A DNA stretch of 10,276 nt. Origin: Frankiales bacterium (GTDB taxonomy: Bacteria > Actinomycetota > Actinomycetes > Mycobacteriales > SCTD01). The DNA lies in NCBI GenBank assembly GCA_025465145.1, contig JAODNS010000214.1:1-10276 (forward strand), read 5' to 3'. The notes under the pieces are model-generated. The model saw only the letters and a list, made by a program, of their open reading frames with translations. It made no database searches and was not told where the DNA came from. A program made the position numbers and the translations under genes. How positions within the stretch are numbered: the stretch's first letter is position 1; the number at the start of each line of letters is the position of its first letter. Below, piece after piece: positions 1 through 5,512 of this stretch.

Positions 1-497
1 CCGTGGTCGAGCCCGAGCCGGCCGCGCCAGGCGCGGCCGCACCCGCCGGCGGGCTCGACGCCGCCGCGCTCCGCCGGTCGTGGGACGCCGTCCTCGACGC
101 CGTCAAGGGCAGCAAGCGGGTCACGCACGCCCGGCTCCTCGACGCGCAGGTCCTGGCCCTCAACGGCCGCCGGCTGCAGCTCGGGTTCTCGACGCCGACG
201 CTCGCCAAGCAGTTCACCGACGGCGTCCACATCGACGTGCTCAAGGAGGCGCTGGTCGCCTCCGTCGGCGCCGACCTCGACGTCGAGTGCACCGTCGCAG
301 GGGCTGCCGCGGCGGCTCCCGACCGACCTGCTCCCGTCGTCGACGGGTTCGCTCCCGGCGACGAGGCCGTGCCGGACGACCCGGACGAGCCGGCGCCGCC
401 CGCGAGCGCCCGCTCCGGGGAGGACGTCGCGCTCGCGCTCGTCCAGGCAGAGCTCGGTGGGAAGGTCGTGCAGACGCTGGGCGAGCCAGGGCTCTAG
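1..497 (+). CDS. dnaX: DNA polymerase III gamma/tau subunit, C-terminal part (5' truncated by window)
   Basis: This is the C-terminal end of the clamp-loader subunit that holds the polymerase III holoenzyme together; the ATPase domains lie upstream of the window. The frame is open from the first base (codons begin at base 3) and ends at TAG 495-497. An Ala/Pro-rich linker is followed, about 18 residues in, by a block resembling gamma/tau domain III: LRRSWDAVLDAVKGSKRVTH, then LLDAQVLAL and FSTPTLAKQF. A second acidic Pro/Ala linker leads to a short amphipathic tail, ALVQAELGGKVV, of the type seen at the end of actinobacterial DnaX proteins. The next genes, ybaB and recR, are the classic partners of dnaX in bacteria, which supports the call. 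The GTG at base 3 is an internal codon, not a start. Confidence 0.85.
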   Translation, partial: VVEPEPAAPGAAAPAGGLDAAALRRSWDAVLDAVKGSKRVTHARLLDAQVLALNGRRLQLGFSTPTLAKQFTDGVHIDVLKEALVASVGADLDVECTVAGAAAAAPDRPAPVVDGFAPGDEAVPDDPDEPAPPASARSGEDVALALVQAELGGKVVQTLGEPGL

Positions 498-500
498 GGT
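495..500 (+). promoter_or_regulatory. Possible -10 element (TAGGGT) for leaderless ybaB transcript
   Basis: TAGGGT overlaps the dnaX stop codon and lies 7 nt before the ybaB ATG, so a transcript could begin at or next to the start codon. No convincing -35 hexamer is visible 16 to 19 nt upstream, and ybaB has no good Shine-Dalgarno. The call rests on spacing and on the same arrangement at three other genes in the window. Confidence 0.35.
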
Positions 501-507
501 TCGGCGC

Positions 508-843
508 ATGCGACCAGGTGGCGGCCAGCCCAACATGCAGCAGCTGATGAAGCAGGCCCAGAAGATGCAGCAGCAGATGCTGGCTGCGCAGGCCGAGCTC
601 GCCGAGTCCGAGGTGACCGGCACGGCCGGCGGCGGGCTGGTGACGGCGACGCTGACCGGGGCGGGCGAGGTCCGGGCGGTCAAGATCGACCCGAAGGCGG
701 TGGACCCCGACGATGTCGAGAGCCTCGAGGACCTCGTCGTCGCGGCCATCCGCGACGGCGCCCGCGCGGCCGCCGAGCTGAGCGAGCAGAAGATGGGTCC
801 GCTCACGCAGGGGATGGGCGGCCTCGGGCTGCCCGGCATGTAG
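508..843 (+). CDS. ybaB: YbaB/EbfC family nucleoid-associated protein
   Basis: This is a small DNA-binding protein of the YbaB/EbfC family, whose members form tweezer-shaped dimers, coat DNA and are linked to the RecFOR repair route. The 111-residue product matches the family length. The N-terminus has the actinobacterial form MRPGGGQPNMQQLMKQAQKM, a Gln/Met-rich helix. Then come the family core GTAGGGLVTATLTGAGEVRA, KIDPKAVDPDD, the helix DLVVAAIRDG, and a Gly/Met-rich tail ending LGLPGM. ATG 508 was chosen because related proteins begin at this point. An in-frame start at 457 would add dnaX-overlapping sequence atypical of the family; ATG 535 would drop the conserved GGGQPN segment. It lies 10 nt after dnaX and 2 nt before recR. 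Confidence 0.93.
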   Translation: MRPGGGQPNMQQLMKQAQKMQQQMLAAQAELAESEVTGTAGGGLVTATLTGAGEVRAVKIDPKAVDPDDVESLEDLVVAAIRDGARAAAELSEQKMGPLTQGMGGLGLPGM

Positions 844-845
844 CT

Positions 846-1445
846 GTGTACGAAGGGGCGGTCCAGGACCTGATCGACGAGCTCGGCCGGCTGCCCGGCG
901 TCGGCCCCAAGAGCGCGCAGCGGATCGCGTTCCACCTGCTGGCCTCGGACCCTGCGGACGTGCGACGGCTCGTCAGCGCGCTGACGGAGGTCAAGGACAA
1001 GGTCCGGTTCTGCAAGGTCTGCGGCAACGTGAGCGAACAGGACGAGTGCCGCGTGTGCCGCGACCCGCGCCGCGACCTGACGGTGATCTGCGTGGTCGAG
1101 GAGCCCAAGGACGTCGTCGCGATCGAGAAGACGCGCGAGTTCCGCGGCCGCTACCACGTGCTCGGCGGAGCGATCTCGCCGATCGAGGGCGTCGGGCCGG
1201 ACGACCTGCGGGTGCGGGAGCTGATGGTCCGGCTGCAGGACGGGTCGATCACCGAGCTGATCCTGGCGACCGACCCGAACCTGGAGGGCGAGGCGACGGC
1301 GACGTACCTGGCCCGCCTGGTGAAGCCGATGGGGCTGCGCGTGACGCGGCTGGCAAGCGGTCTGCCCGTCGGGGGCGACCTGGAGTACGCCGACGAGGTC
1401 ACCCTCGGCCGGGCGTTCGAGGGACGGAGGCAGGTCGATGTCTGA
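846..1445 (+). CDS. recR: Recombination mediator protein RecR
   Basis: RecR acts with RecO and RecF to load RecA at single-strand gaps during recombinational repair. The 199-residue protein has the standard architecture: a helix-hairpin-helix around residues 12-28 (ELGRLPGVGPKSAQRIAFHL), a four-cysteine zinc site at C56, C59, C68 and C71, and a Toprim domain. The Toprim domain begins VICVVEEPKDVVAIEKT, contains YHVLGGAISPIEGVGPDDL and carries the acidic ATDPNLEGEATA motif. The C-terminus has the family signature RLASGLPVGGDLEYAD. The start is GTG 846, two bases after the ybaB stop; MYEGAVQDLIDELGRLPG is the normal RecR N-terminus, so no longer start is needed. No clear Shine-Dalgarno is present, so translation is probably coupled to ybaB. 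The end overlaps the next gene by 8 nt. Confidence 0.97.
   Translation: MYEGAVQDLIDELGRLPGVGPKSAQRIAFHLLASDPADVRRLVSALTEVKDKVRFCKVCGNVSEQDECRVCRDPRRDLTVICVVEEPKDVVAIEKTREFRGRYHVLGGAISPIEGVGPDDLRVRELMVRLQDGSITELILATDPNLEGEATATYLARLVKPMGLRVTRLASGLPVGGDLEYADEVTLGRAFEGRRQVDV
1426..1430 (+). promoter_or_regulatory. Ribosome binding site for the DUF5063 gene (GGAGG)
   Basis: GGAGG lies inside the recR 3' end, 7 nt before ATG 1438. It fixes that start and explains how a gene overlapping recR by 8 nt is translated. Confidence 0.75.
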
Positions 1446-1956
1446 CGACATCCAGCTCGCGCAGGACGTGGCGCTCGACGCCCGGTCGTTCCTCGAGACG
1501 CTCGAGGCGGTCGCCTCCGGCGAGGCCGGCTCGCAGGCCATCTCGCTGCTGCTGCTCGACGTGGCCCGGATCTGCGTCTCGGGAGCACAGCTGGGCGCGC
1601 TGACGGACGTGATCCTCGAGTCGAACGTCGAGCCGGTGGTGCCGTCGATGCCGGACGTGGACGAGCTGCGGGTGCGCTTGGCCGAGGAGCTGAAGCCGGT
1701 CGACGAGTACGTCGAGGTCTTCGACCCGTACGGCGAGGAGGAGCTCGTCGCGTACTCGCTGTCCGACGACCTGACCGAGATCGCCGGCGACCTGCTGCAC
1801 GGACTGCGCCACTTCGACGCCGGCCGCGGCGAGGAGTCGCTGTGGTGGTGGCAGTTCACCTACCTCAACCACTGGGGCAACCACGCCGGCGCGGCGCTGC
1901 GTGCGCTGCAGTCCGTCGTGGCGCACGTCCGCCTGGACGCGGTCCCCGAGGGCTAG
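1438..1956 (+). CDS. DUF5063 domain protein, recR neighbour
   Basis: The function is unknown. The 172-residue acidic protein resembles the actinobacterial DUF5063 family, which I recall commonly being found directly after recR. There is no signal peptide or membrane segment, so it should be cytoplasmic. Visible features are an N-terminal helical region (FLETLEAVASGE at 19-30, then AISLLLLDVARIC at 35-47), a middle acidic segment with VDEYVEVFDPYGEEELVAYS, and a conserved aromatic C-terminal block. That block contains W136-W138 and the run TYLNHWGNHAGAALRAL (141-157). A strong Shine-Dalgarno supports ATG 1438. The stable link to recR suggests a role near repair or replication, but this is guilt by association only. 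Its stop codon overlaps the stop of the convergent permease gene. Confidence 0.85.
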   Translation: MSDDIQLAQDVALDARSFLETLEAVASGEAGSQAISLLLLDVARICVSGAQLGALTDVILESNVEPVVPSMPDVDELRVRLAEELKPVDEYVEVFDPYGEEELVAYSLSDDLTEIAGDLLHGLRHFDAGRGEESLWWWQFTYLNHWGNHAGAALRALQSVVAHVRLDAVPEG

Positions 1957-3065
1957 GCGACGCGCTGCCCCTTGGGCAGGTTGCGGGCCGGCGTACGGAG
2001 CCGGCGGGTGGTCAGCAGCAGCGCGCCCGCGCCCAGCAGCACGTCGAACGCCAGCCCGTACGGCCACACCGGCTTGCGCTCCTCGACCCGGCTGCTGAGC
2101 ACGGCCGTGCCGCCGCCGGTGTTGTCGTCCGCCGGGGGGCGGCGCAGGTCGCGGACCGCGTTGCCGATGGAGCCGAGCGGGTCGAGGTCGCGCGCGGACT
2201 GCTGGTACTCGCCGCGCGCCTCCCGCTCCTCGCGCGCCCGCCGCTGCTCGGCCGTCTCCTCGGGCAGCCGAGGGGCGGCGTCGGCCAGCACCACGAACGG
2301 GTTCGGCGCGAGCAGCCACCAGGTGCGGTCGGTGCGCGCCCGGCTGCTCGTCGACGTCTGCGGCTGCCCGCACTGCGCCAGGATCTCGGCCCGCTGCGCG
2401 TCCGGCAGGTCGGCCGGCAGGTCCGTGGGGCACGCGTTGCTGTAGGTCTGCGTGTACGTCTCGGTGGTCATCGCGGTCACCAGCCCAAAGGTGATGAGGG
2501 TGCCGAGGGTGAGCGCGAAGACGGCGAGGTACGCGAGGACGCCGGAGGTGGTCGTCCGGCTCAGCACCGCCGACAGCGCGAGGGAGACGGCGCACACGGT
2601 GCCCAGCAGGGCAGCGAGCACGAGCGTCACCACGAGGGTGCGCGACAGCGGGACGCCCTTCTGCGTGATGGCGTACGCGACGAGCGGCAGGGTCAGGGCG
2701 AGGAACACCAGGGCGGTTCCCCAGGCGGCCGCGAACTTGCCGAGCGCGATGTCGGCCGCGGTCAGGCGGGTCACCTGCAGCGTCGCCAGCGTGCCGCGCT
2801 CGCGGTCTCCGTTGACCGACTGCGCCGCCAGCGCGGGCACGACCAGCAGGGCGAGGCCGAGGACGAACAGCATCAGCCCGCCGTACAGGACGACGCCCTT
2901 GTCGGTGATGTCGTTGTCGTTGTAGCCGCCGACCGCCGCACGCAGCAGGCCGGTGAACAGCAGCAGCACGCCGAACCAGCTGGCCAGCAGCAGCCGCCAC
3001 CGGCCGGCCCGGATCCGCAGCCGGAACTCCTGGCGCGCGACGGTCGCGATGCCCGAGCCGGTCAC
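1953..3065 (-). CDS. ABC-2 type transporter permease
   Basis: This is the membrane subunit of an ABC exporter, 370 residues from GTG 3065. Hydrophobic spans are visible near residues 25-45, 61-81, 113-133, 143-167, 176-198 and 345-360. Between spans 2 and 3 is the motif SVNGDRERGTLATLQVTRL and DIALGKF, which is diagnostic of ABC-2 permeases (in relatives, roughly GERERGTLE...LGK). A long, mostly hydrophilic loop of about 145 residues separates the last two spans. It contains two cysteines (C212, C232) and an Arg/Glu-rich segment. The start overlaps the ATPase stop in a GTGA unit, and GGAG lies 8 nt upstream, so translation is coupled. An upstream in-frame extension to 3188 would run through the ATPase gene and is Arg-rich nonsense. 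The substrate cannot be read from the sequence. Confidence 0.9.
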   Translation of the reverse strand: MTGSGIATVARQEFRLRIRAGRWRLLLASWFGVLLLFTGLLRAAVGGYNDNDITDKGVVLYGGLMLFVLGLALLVVPALAAQSVNGDRERGTLATLQVTRLTAADIALGKFAAAWGTALVFLALTLPLVAYAITQKGVPLSRTLVVTLVLAALLGTVCAVSLALSAVLSRTTTSGVLAYLAVFALTLGTLITFGLVTAMTTETYTQTYSNACPTDLPADLPDAQRAEILAQCGQPQTSTSSRARTDRTWWLLAPNPFVVLADAAPRLPEETAEQRRAREEREARGEYQQSARDLDPLGSIGNAVRDLRRPPADDNTGGGTAVLSSRVEERKPVWPYGLAFDVLLGAGALLLTTRRLRTPARNLPKGQRVA

Positions 3066-3994
3066 GTGGTCAGCTCCAGGTACGCCGCCTCGAGCGCGCC
3101 GCCCAGCGGCTGGCAGGCCACGACGGGTACGCCGTCGCGGACGAGCGCGGCGATCAGCTCCGCGGCGGCCTCGTCGGACACCAGCCACACATCCACCCCC
3201 GCGGGCGTCGGCGGATCGGCGTCGTAGCCCTGCCGGGCCAGCGCCTTGACCAGCTTGTCGGTGTCCAGCGCGCGCAGCCGCCAGGGCCGCGCGGCCGTGC
3301 TGGTGGGCAGCTGGTCGAGCCGGTGCTCGCCCACGGTCGCTCCGCCGTCGACGAAGACAACCCGGTCGGCGAGCTCCTCGAGGTCGCCGAGCAGGTGGCT
3401 CGACACGACGACAGCTGTGCCGCTGCGGGCCAGCGCGCGCAGCAGCTCCCGCAGCTCGACCCGGCTGCGCGGGTCCAGCCCGCTCGCCGGCTCGTCGAGC
3501 AGCAGCACCTCCGGGTCGTGGACCAGGGCCCGGGCCATCCCGAGCCGCTGCTTCTGCCCACGCGACATGGTGTGCACCGGCCGGTCCGCGTACTCAGGCA
3601 GTCGGATCTGCTCCAGCAACTCGGCCGCGCGCGACCGCGCCCGCGCCCGCCCCAGCCGGTACGCCTCGCCGACGAACGTGAGGTACTCGGTCGCCGTGAG
3701 GTTGTCGTACAGCCCGAAGACGTCGGGCGACCAGCCCATCCGGGCGCGGACCTCGTCCGGCTCATGGACGGGGTCGTAGCCGGCGACGCGCACGTGGCCT
3801 GCATCGGGGACCAGCAGCGTCGCGAGGACCAGCAGCAGCGTGGTCTTGCCGGCTCCGTTGGGGCCGACCAGTGCGGTCACCTCCGCGGGTGCGGCGGTCA
3901 GGTCGATGCCGCGAACCGCCTCCACGTCGCCGAAGGCGCGCCGCACCCCCGTGGCGACGATGCCGCTACCGGCGTGCTCGAGCGTGTCCGTCAT
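3062..3994 (-). CDS. ABC transporter ATP-binding protein
   Basis: This is the nucleotide-binding subunit driving the adjacent permease; 310 residues. Visible motifs are Walker A GPNGAGKT (44-51), the region MGWSPDVFGLYDNLT (86-100) where a Q-loop normally sits, the signature MSRGQKQRLGMARAL (143-157), Walker B VLLLDEP (163-169) with E168 as catalytic base, the D-loop SGLDP and the H-loop H200. The Q-loop has Asp where many ABC proteins have Gln, and the signature is SRGQ rather than SGGQ; as far as I recall both variants are common in this exporter subfamily. Residues 235-310 form a small C-terminal domain. ATG 3994 has no clear Shine-Dalgarno but has TACGTT 6 nt upstream, so it may be leaderless. 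The gene is divergent from lysC across 39 nt and coupled to the permease by a 4-nt overlap. Confidence 0.95.
   Translation of the reverse strand: MTDTLEHAGSGIVATGVRRAFGDVEAVRGIDLTAAPAEVTALVGPNGAGKTTLLLVLATLLVPDAGHVRVAGYDPVHEPDEVRARMGWSPDVFGLYDNLTATEYLTFVGEAYRLGRARARSRAAELLEQIRLPEYADRPVHTMSRGQKQRLGMARALVHDPEVLLLDEPASGLDPRSRVELRELLRALARSGTAVVVSSHLLGDLEELADRVVFVDGGATVGEHRLDQLPTSTAARPWRLRALDTDKLVKALARQGYDADPPTPAGVDVWLVSDEAAAELIAALVRDGVPVVACQPLGGALEAAYLELTT
3074..3077 (-). promoter_or_regulatory. Ribosome binding site for the ABC permease (GGAG)
   Basis: On the minus strand GGAG lies 8 nt before GTG 3065, within the last codons of the ATPase gene. Together with the GTGA stop/start overlap it decides the permease start. 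Confidence 0.6.
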
Positions 3995-3996
3995 CT

Positions 3997-4025
3997 CTGG
4001 AACGTAGGGCCTGCGCCGGTACTCT
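3997..4025 (+). promoter_or_regulatory. Possible lysC promoter (CTGGAA-N17-TACTCT), leaderless
   Basis: A weak -35 (CTGGAA, 3997-4002) is separated by 17 nt from the -10 TACTCT (4020-4025), which lies 8 nt before the lysC ATG. Transcription would begin at or within a few bases of the start codon. No Shine-Dalgarno precedes lysC, which fits a leaderless mRNA. It lies entirely within the 39-nt divergent spacer except for the -35 flank. Confidence 0.45.
4001..4006 (-). promoter_or_regulatory. Possible -10 element (TACGTT) for leaderless ABC ATPase transcript
   Basis: On the minus strand TACGTT lies 6 nt before the ATPase ATG (3994). The upstream -35 region is not convincing. The hexamer overlaps the proposed -35 of the opposing lysC promoter, so the two polymerases could not bind together. 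Confidence 0.4.
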
Positions 4026-4033
4026 TCGGCGCT

Positions 4034-5287
4034 ATGGGACTCGTCGTGCAGAAGTACGGCGGGTCGTCCGTGTCTGACGCGGAGCGCATCAAGCGCGTGG
4101 CGGAGCGCATCGTCGCCACCAAGAAGGCGGGTCACGACGTGTGCGTCGTCGTCTCCGCCATGGGCGACACGACCGACGACCTGCTCGACCTCGCGCAGCA
4201 GGTCTCTCCGCTGCCGCCCGGCCGCGAGCTCGACATGCTGCTCACCGCAGGCGAGCGCATCTCGATGGCCCTGCTGGCCATGGCCATCCAGTCGCTCGGC
4301 CTGTCCGCCCGCTCCTTCACCGGGTCGCAGGCCGGCGTCATCACCGACTCCTCGCACGGCCGCGCGCGCATCATCGACGTGACGCCGGGCCGCATCACCG
4401 AGGCCATCGGCAAGGGCCACATCGCGATCGTGGCCGGCTTCCAGGGCGTCAGCCAGGACACCAAGGACATCACCACGCTCGGCCGTGGCGGCTCCGACAC
4501 CACCGCCGTCGCGCTGGCCGCCGCACTCGGTGCGGAGGTGTGCGAGATCTACAGCGATGTCGACGGCGTCTACACCGCCGACCCGCGGCTGGTGAAGGAC
4601 GCGCGGCACCTGGCGACCGTGTCGTACGAGGAGATGCTCGAGCTCGCCGCCTCCGGCGCGAAGATCCTGCACCTGCGCTGCGTGGAGTACGCCCGGCGCT
4701 ACAACGTGCCCCTGGTCGTCCGGTCGTCGTTCTCGACCAACCCCGGCACCCTCATCACAGGAGAAGACCCCGTGGAGCAGGCCATCATCAGCGGCGTCGC
4801 GCACGACCTCTCGGAGGCCCGCGTCACCGTCGTCGGCGTGCCGGACAAGCCGGGCGAGGCGGCCTCGATCTTCCGCGCGGTGGCGGACGCCGAGGTCAAC
4901 ATCGACATGATCGTGCAGAACGTGTCCGGCGCGACCGACCGCACGGACATCTCCTTCACGCTGCCCAAGAGCGACCTCGCGACGGCCATGTCCGCGCTGG
5001 CGAAGCTGCAGGCGCAGGTCGGGTACGAGCAGCTGCTGTCCGACGAGCACATCGGCAAGGTGTCGCTCGTCGGCGCCGGCATGAAGTCGCACCCGGGCGT
5101 CACCGCCACCTTCTTCGAGGCGCTCGCCCACGGCGGCATCAACGCGGAGGCGATCAGCACTTCCGAGATCCGCATCTCGGTCGTCTGCCGCGACACCGAC
5201 GTGCCGCAGGCGGTCAAGGCGATCCACGAGGCGTTCGAGCTCGGCGGCGACACGGAGGCGACCGTCTACGCCGGCACCGGCCGGTAG
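4034..5287 (+). CDS. lysC: Aspartate kinase (alpha subunit)
   Basis: Aspartokinase (EC 2.7.2.4) phosphorylates L-aspartate, the first step toward lysine/diaminopimelate, threonine and methionine. The 417-residue protein fits the Corynebacterium-type alpha subunit. The amino acid kinase domain (about 1-240) shows the substrate/ATP motif VQKYGGSSV (K7), VVVSAMGDTTDDLL, LLTAGERISMALL, GFQGV, TTLGRGGSDTTAVALAAALGA and IYSDVDGVYTADPR. Two C-terminal ACT domains follow: VTVVGVPDKPGEAASIF with NIDMIVQNVS, then VSLVGAGMKSHPGVTATFF with EAISTSEIRISVV. Family members of this type are inhibited jointly by lysine and threonine through the ACT domains, and the ligand-binding segments look intact, so feedback control is expected. 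A second product probably starts at GTG 4772. A 225-nt gap separates it from asd. Confidence 0.97.
   Translation: MGLVVQKYGGSSVSDAERIKRVAERIVATKKAGHDVCVVVSAMGDTTDDLLDLAQQVSPLPPGRELDMLLTAGERISMALLAMAIQSLGLSARSFTGSQAGVITDSSHGRARIIDVTPGRITEAIGKGHIAIVAGFQGVSQDTKDITTLGRGGSDTTAVALAAALGAEVCEIYSDVDGVYTADPRLVKDARHLATVSYEEMLELAASGAKILHLRCVEYARRYNVPLVVRSSFSTNPGTLITGEDPVEQAIISGVAHDLSEARVTVVGVPDKPGEAASIFRAVADAEVNIDMIVQNVSGATDRTDISFTLPKSDLATAMSALAKLQAQVGYEQLLSDEHIGKVSLVGAGMKSHPGVTATFFEALAHGGINAEAISTSEIRISVVCRDTDVPQAVKAIHEAFELGGDTEATVYAGTGR
4759..4766 (+). promoter_or_regulatory. Internal ribosome binding site in lysC (AGGAGAAG) for the beta subunit
   Basis: AGGAG at 4759-4763 ends 8 nt before an in-frame GTG at 4772, inside the lysC coding region. 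It is among the best Shine-Dalgarno sequences in the window, while the lysC start itself has none. Confidence 0.75.
4772..5287 (+). CDS. lysC: Aspartate kinase beta (regulatory) subunit from internal in-frame start
   Basis: In Corynebacterium glutamicum and relatives, lysC encodes an alpha chain and, from an internal start in the same frame, a beta chain of about 172 residues; the two form an alpha2beta2 enzyme. Here GTG 4772 (codon 247 of lysC) follows a strong Shine-Dalgarno and would give a 171-residue product beginning VEQAIISGVAHDLSEARVTV. It contains both ACT domains and no kinase domain. Position, length and sequence match the known beta subunit closely. The role would be to bind lysine and threonine and form the regulatory interface with the alpha chain. 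Its existence in this organism is inferred from family knowledge plus the visible ribosome site. Confidence 0.75.
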   Translation: MEQAIISGVAHDLSEARVTVVGVPDKPGEAASIFRAVADAEVNIDMIVQNVSGATDRTDISFTLPKSDLATAMSALAKLQAQVGYEQLLSDEHIGKVSLVGAGMKSHPGVTATFFEALAHGGINAEAISTSEIRISVVCRDTDVPQAVKAIHEAFELGGDTEATVYAGTGR

Positions 5288-5356
5288 CGGCTGCGCTTCC
5301 TCCCGGGCGCATCTGCACCAGGAGCTGCAGACCGGCGGCCGACACGCTCAGCCGTC

Positions 5357-5393
5357 CTGTGCGCTGCAAGAACTGGTGCTGCTGCGCGCACAG
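5357..5393 (+). terminator. Hairpin downstream of lysC, possible terminator without U-tract
   Basis: CTGTGCGC (5357-5364) pairs perfectly with GCGCACAG (5386-5393), giving an 8-bp GC-rich stem. After one bulged base, three more pairs (5366-5368 with 5383-5385) can form. No run of T follows, so it is not a classical intrinsic terminator; U-less hairpin terminators are proposed in actinomycetes. It could equally be an RNA-stability element. Confidence 0.4.
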
Positions 5394-5405
5394 CCCTGTC
5401 CGCAC

Positions 5406-5448
5406 GATCGGCATGCCGAGCCGCGGCCGTCCCGCGAGCGGGCCGATC
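5406..5448 (+). terminator. Second hairpin downstream of lysC, branched
   Basis: GATCGGC (5406-5412) pairs with GCCGATC (5442-5448), a 7-bp stem closing 29 nt that can fold into two short inner hairpins (GCC/GGC near 5415-5427 and CCG/CGG near 5432-5441). Only TT follows the stem. It may reinforce termination after lysC or be a protein-binding inverted repeat upstream of the asd promoter. Confidence 0.35.
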
Positions 5449-5500
5449 TTGGTGCGTCGCGAGGCAGATCGCCGTCCCGCACCGGCGCAGCGCATCTCCG

Positions 5501-5506
5501 TAGACT
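5501..5506 (+). promoter_or_regulatory. Possible -10 element (TAGACT) for leaderless asd transcript
   Basis: TAGACT lies 6 nt before the asd ATG, placing a transcription start at about the first base of the gene. asd has no Shine-Dalgarno. No good -35 is visible 16 to 19 nt upstream. It suggests that asd, the kinase and the lipoprotein can be transcribed independently of lysC. Confidence 0.45.
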
Positions 5507-5512
5507 GCGCGC

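Larger units (their letters stand above)
5288..5512 (+). other. lysC-asd intergenic region with several inverted repeats
   Basis: This 225-nt stretch is the only sizeable gap in the window. I see no credible ORF or tRNA in it. It holds a small stem directly after the lysC stop (TGCGC 5292-5296 with GCGCA 5307-5311), CTGCA/TGCAG (5313-5317 with 5326-5330), two stronger hairpins annotated separately, and a TAGACT hexamer just before asd. The layout suggests a lysC 3' end with processing or termination signals, followed by a separate asd promoter. Confidence 0.7.

Noticed and set aside
1..497. Programmed frameshift in dnaX giving a short gamma product
   Set aside because: The visible part is only the C-terminal end; no A- or T-rich slippery run is seen in it.
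457..507. Longer ybaB start at 457
   Set aside because: It would overlap dnaX by about 40 nt and add residues not typical of YbaB proteins; ATG 508 matches the actinobacterial N-terminus.
3066..3188. N-terminal extension of the permease to 3188
   Set aside because: The extra 41 residues are an Arg-rich shadow of the ATPase gene; GTG 3065 has a Shine-Dalgarno and the GTGA overlap.
1399..3227. Long open frames antisense to recR/DUF5063 and to the ABC permease
   Set aside because: They are Arg/Ala/Gly-rich with no recognisable motif and overlap clearly homologous genes; high GC content leaves such frames open by chance.
5350..5400. Cysteine-rich peptide (CKNWCCCAH) in the lysC-asd gap, metallothionein-like
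   Set aside because: It exists only in a shadow frame running out of lysC in another phase, with no local start, ribosome site or family match; the bases are better explained by the hairpin.
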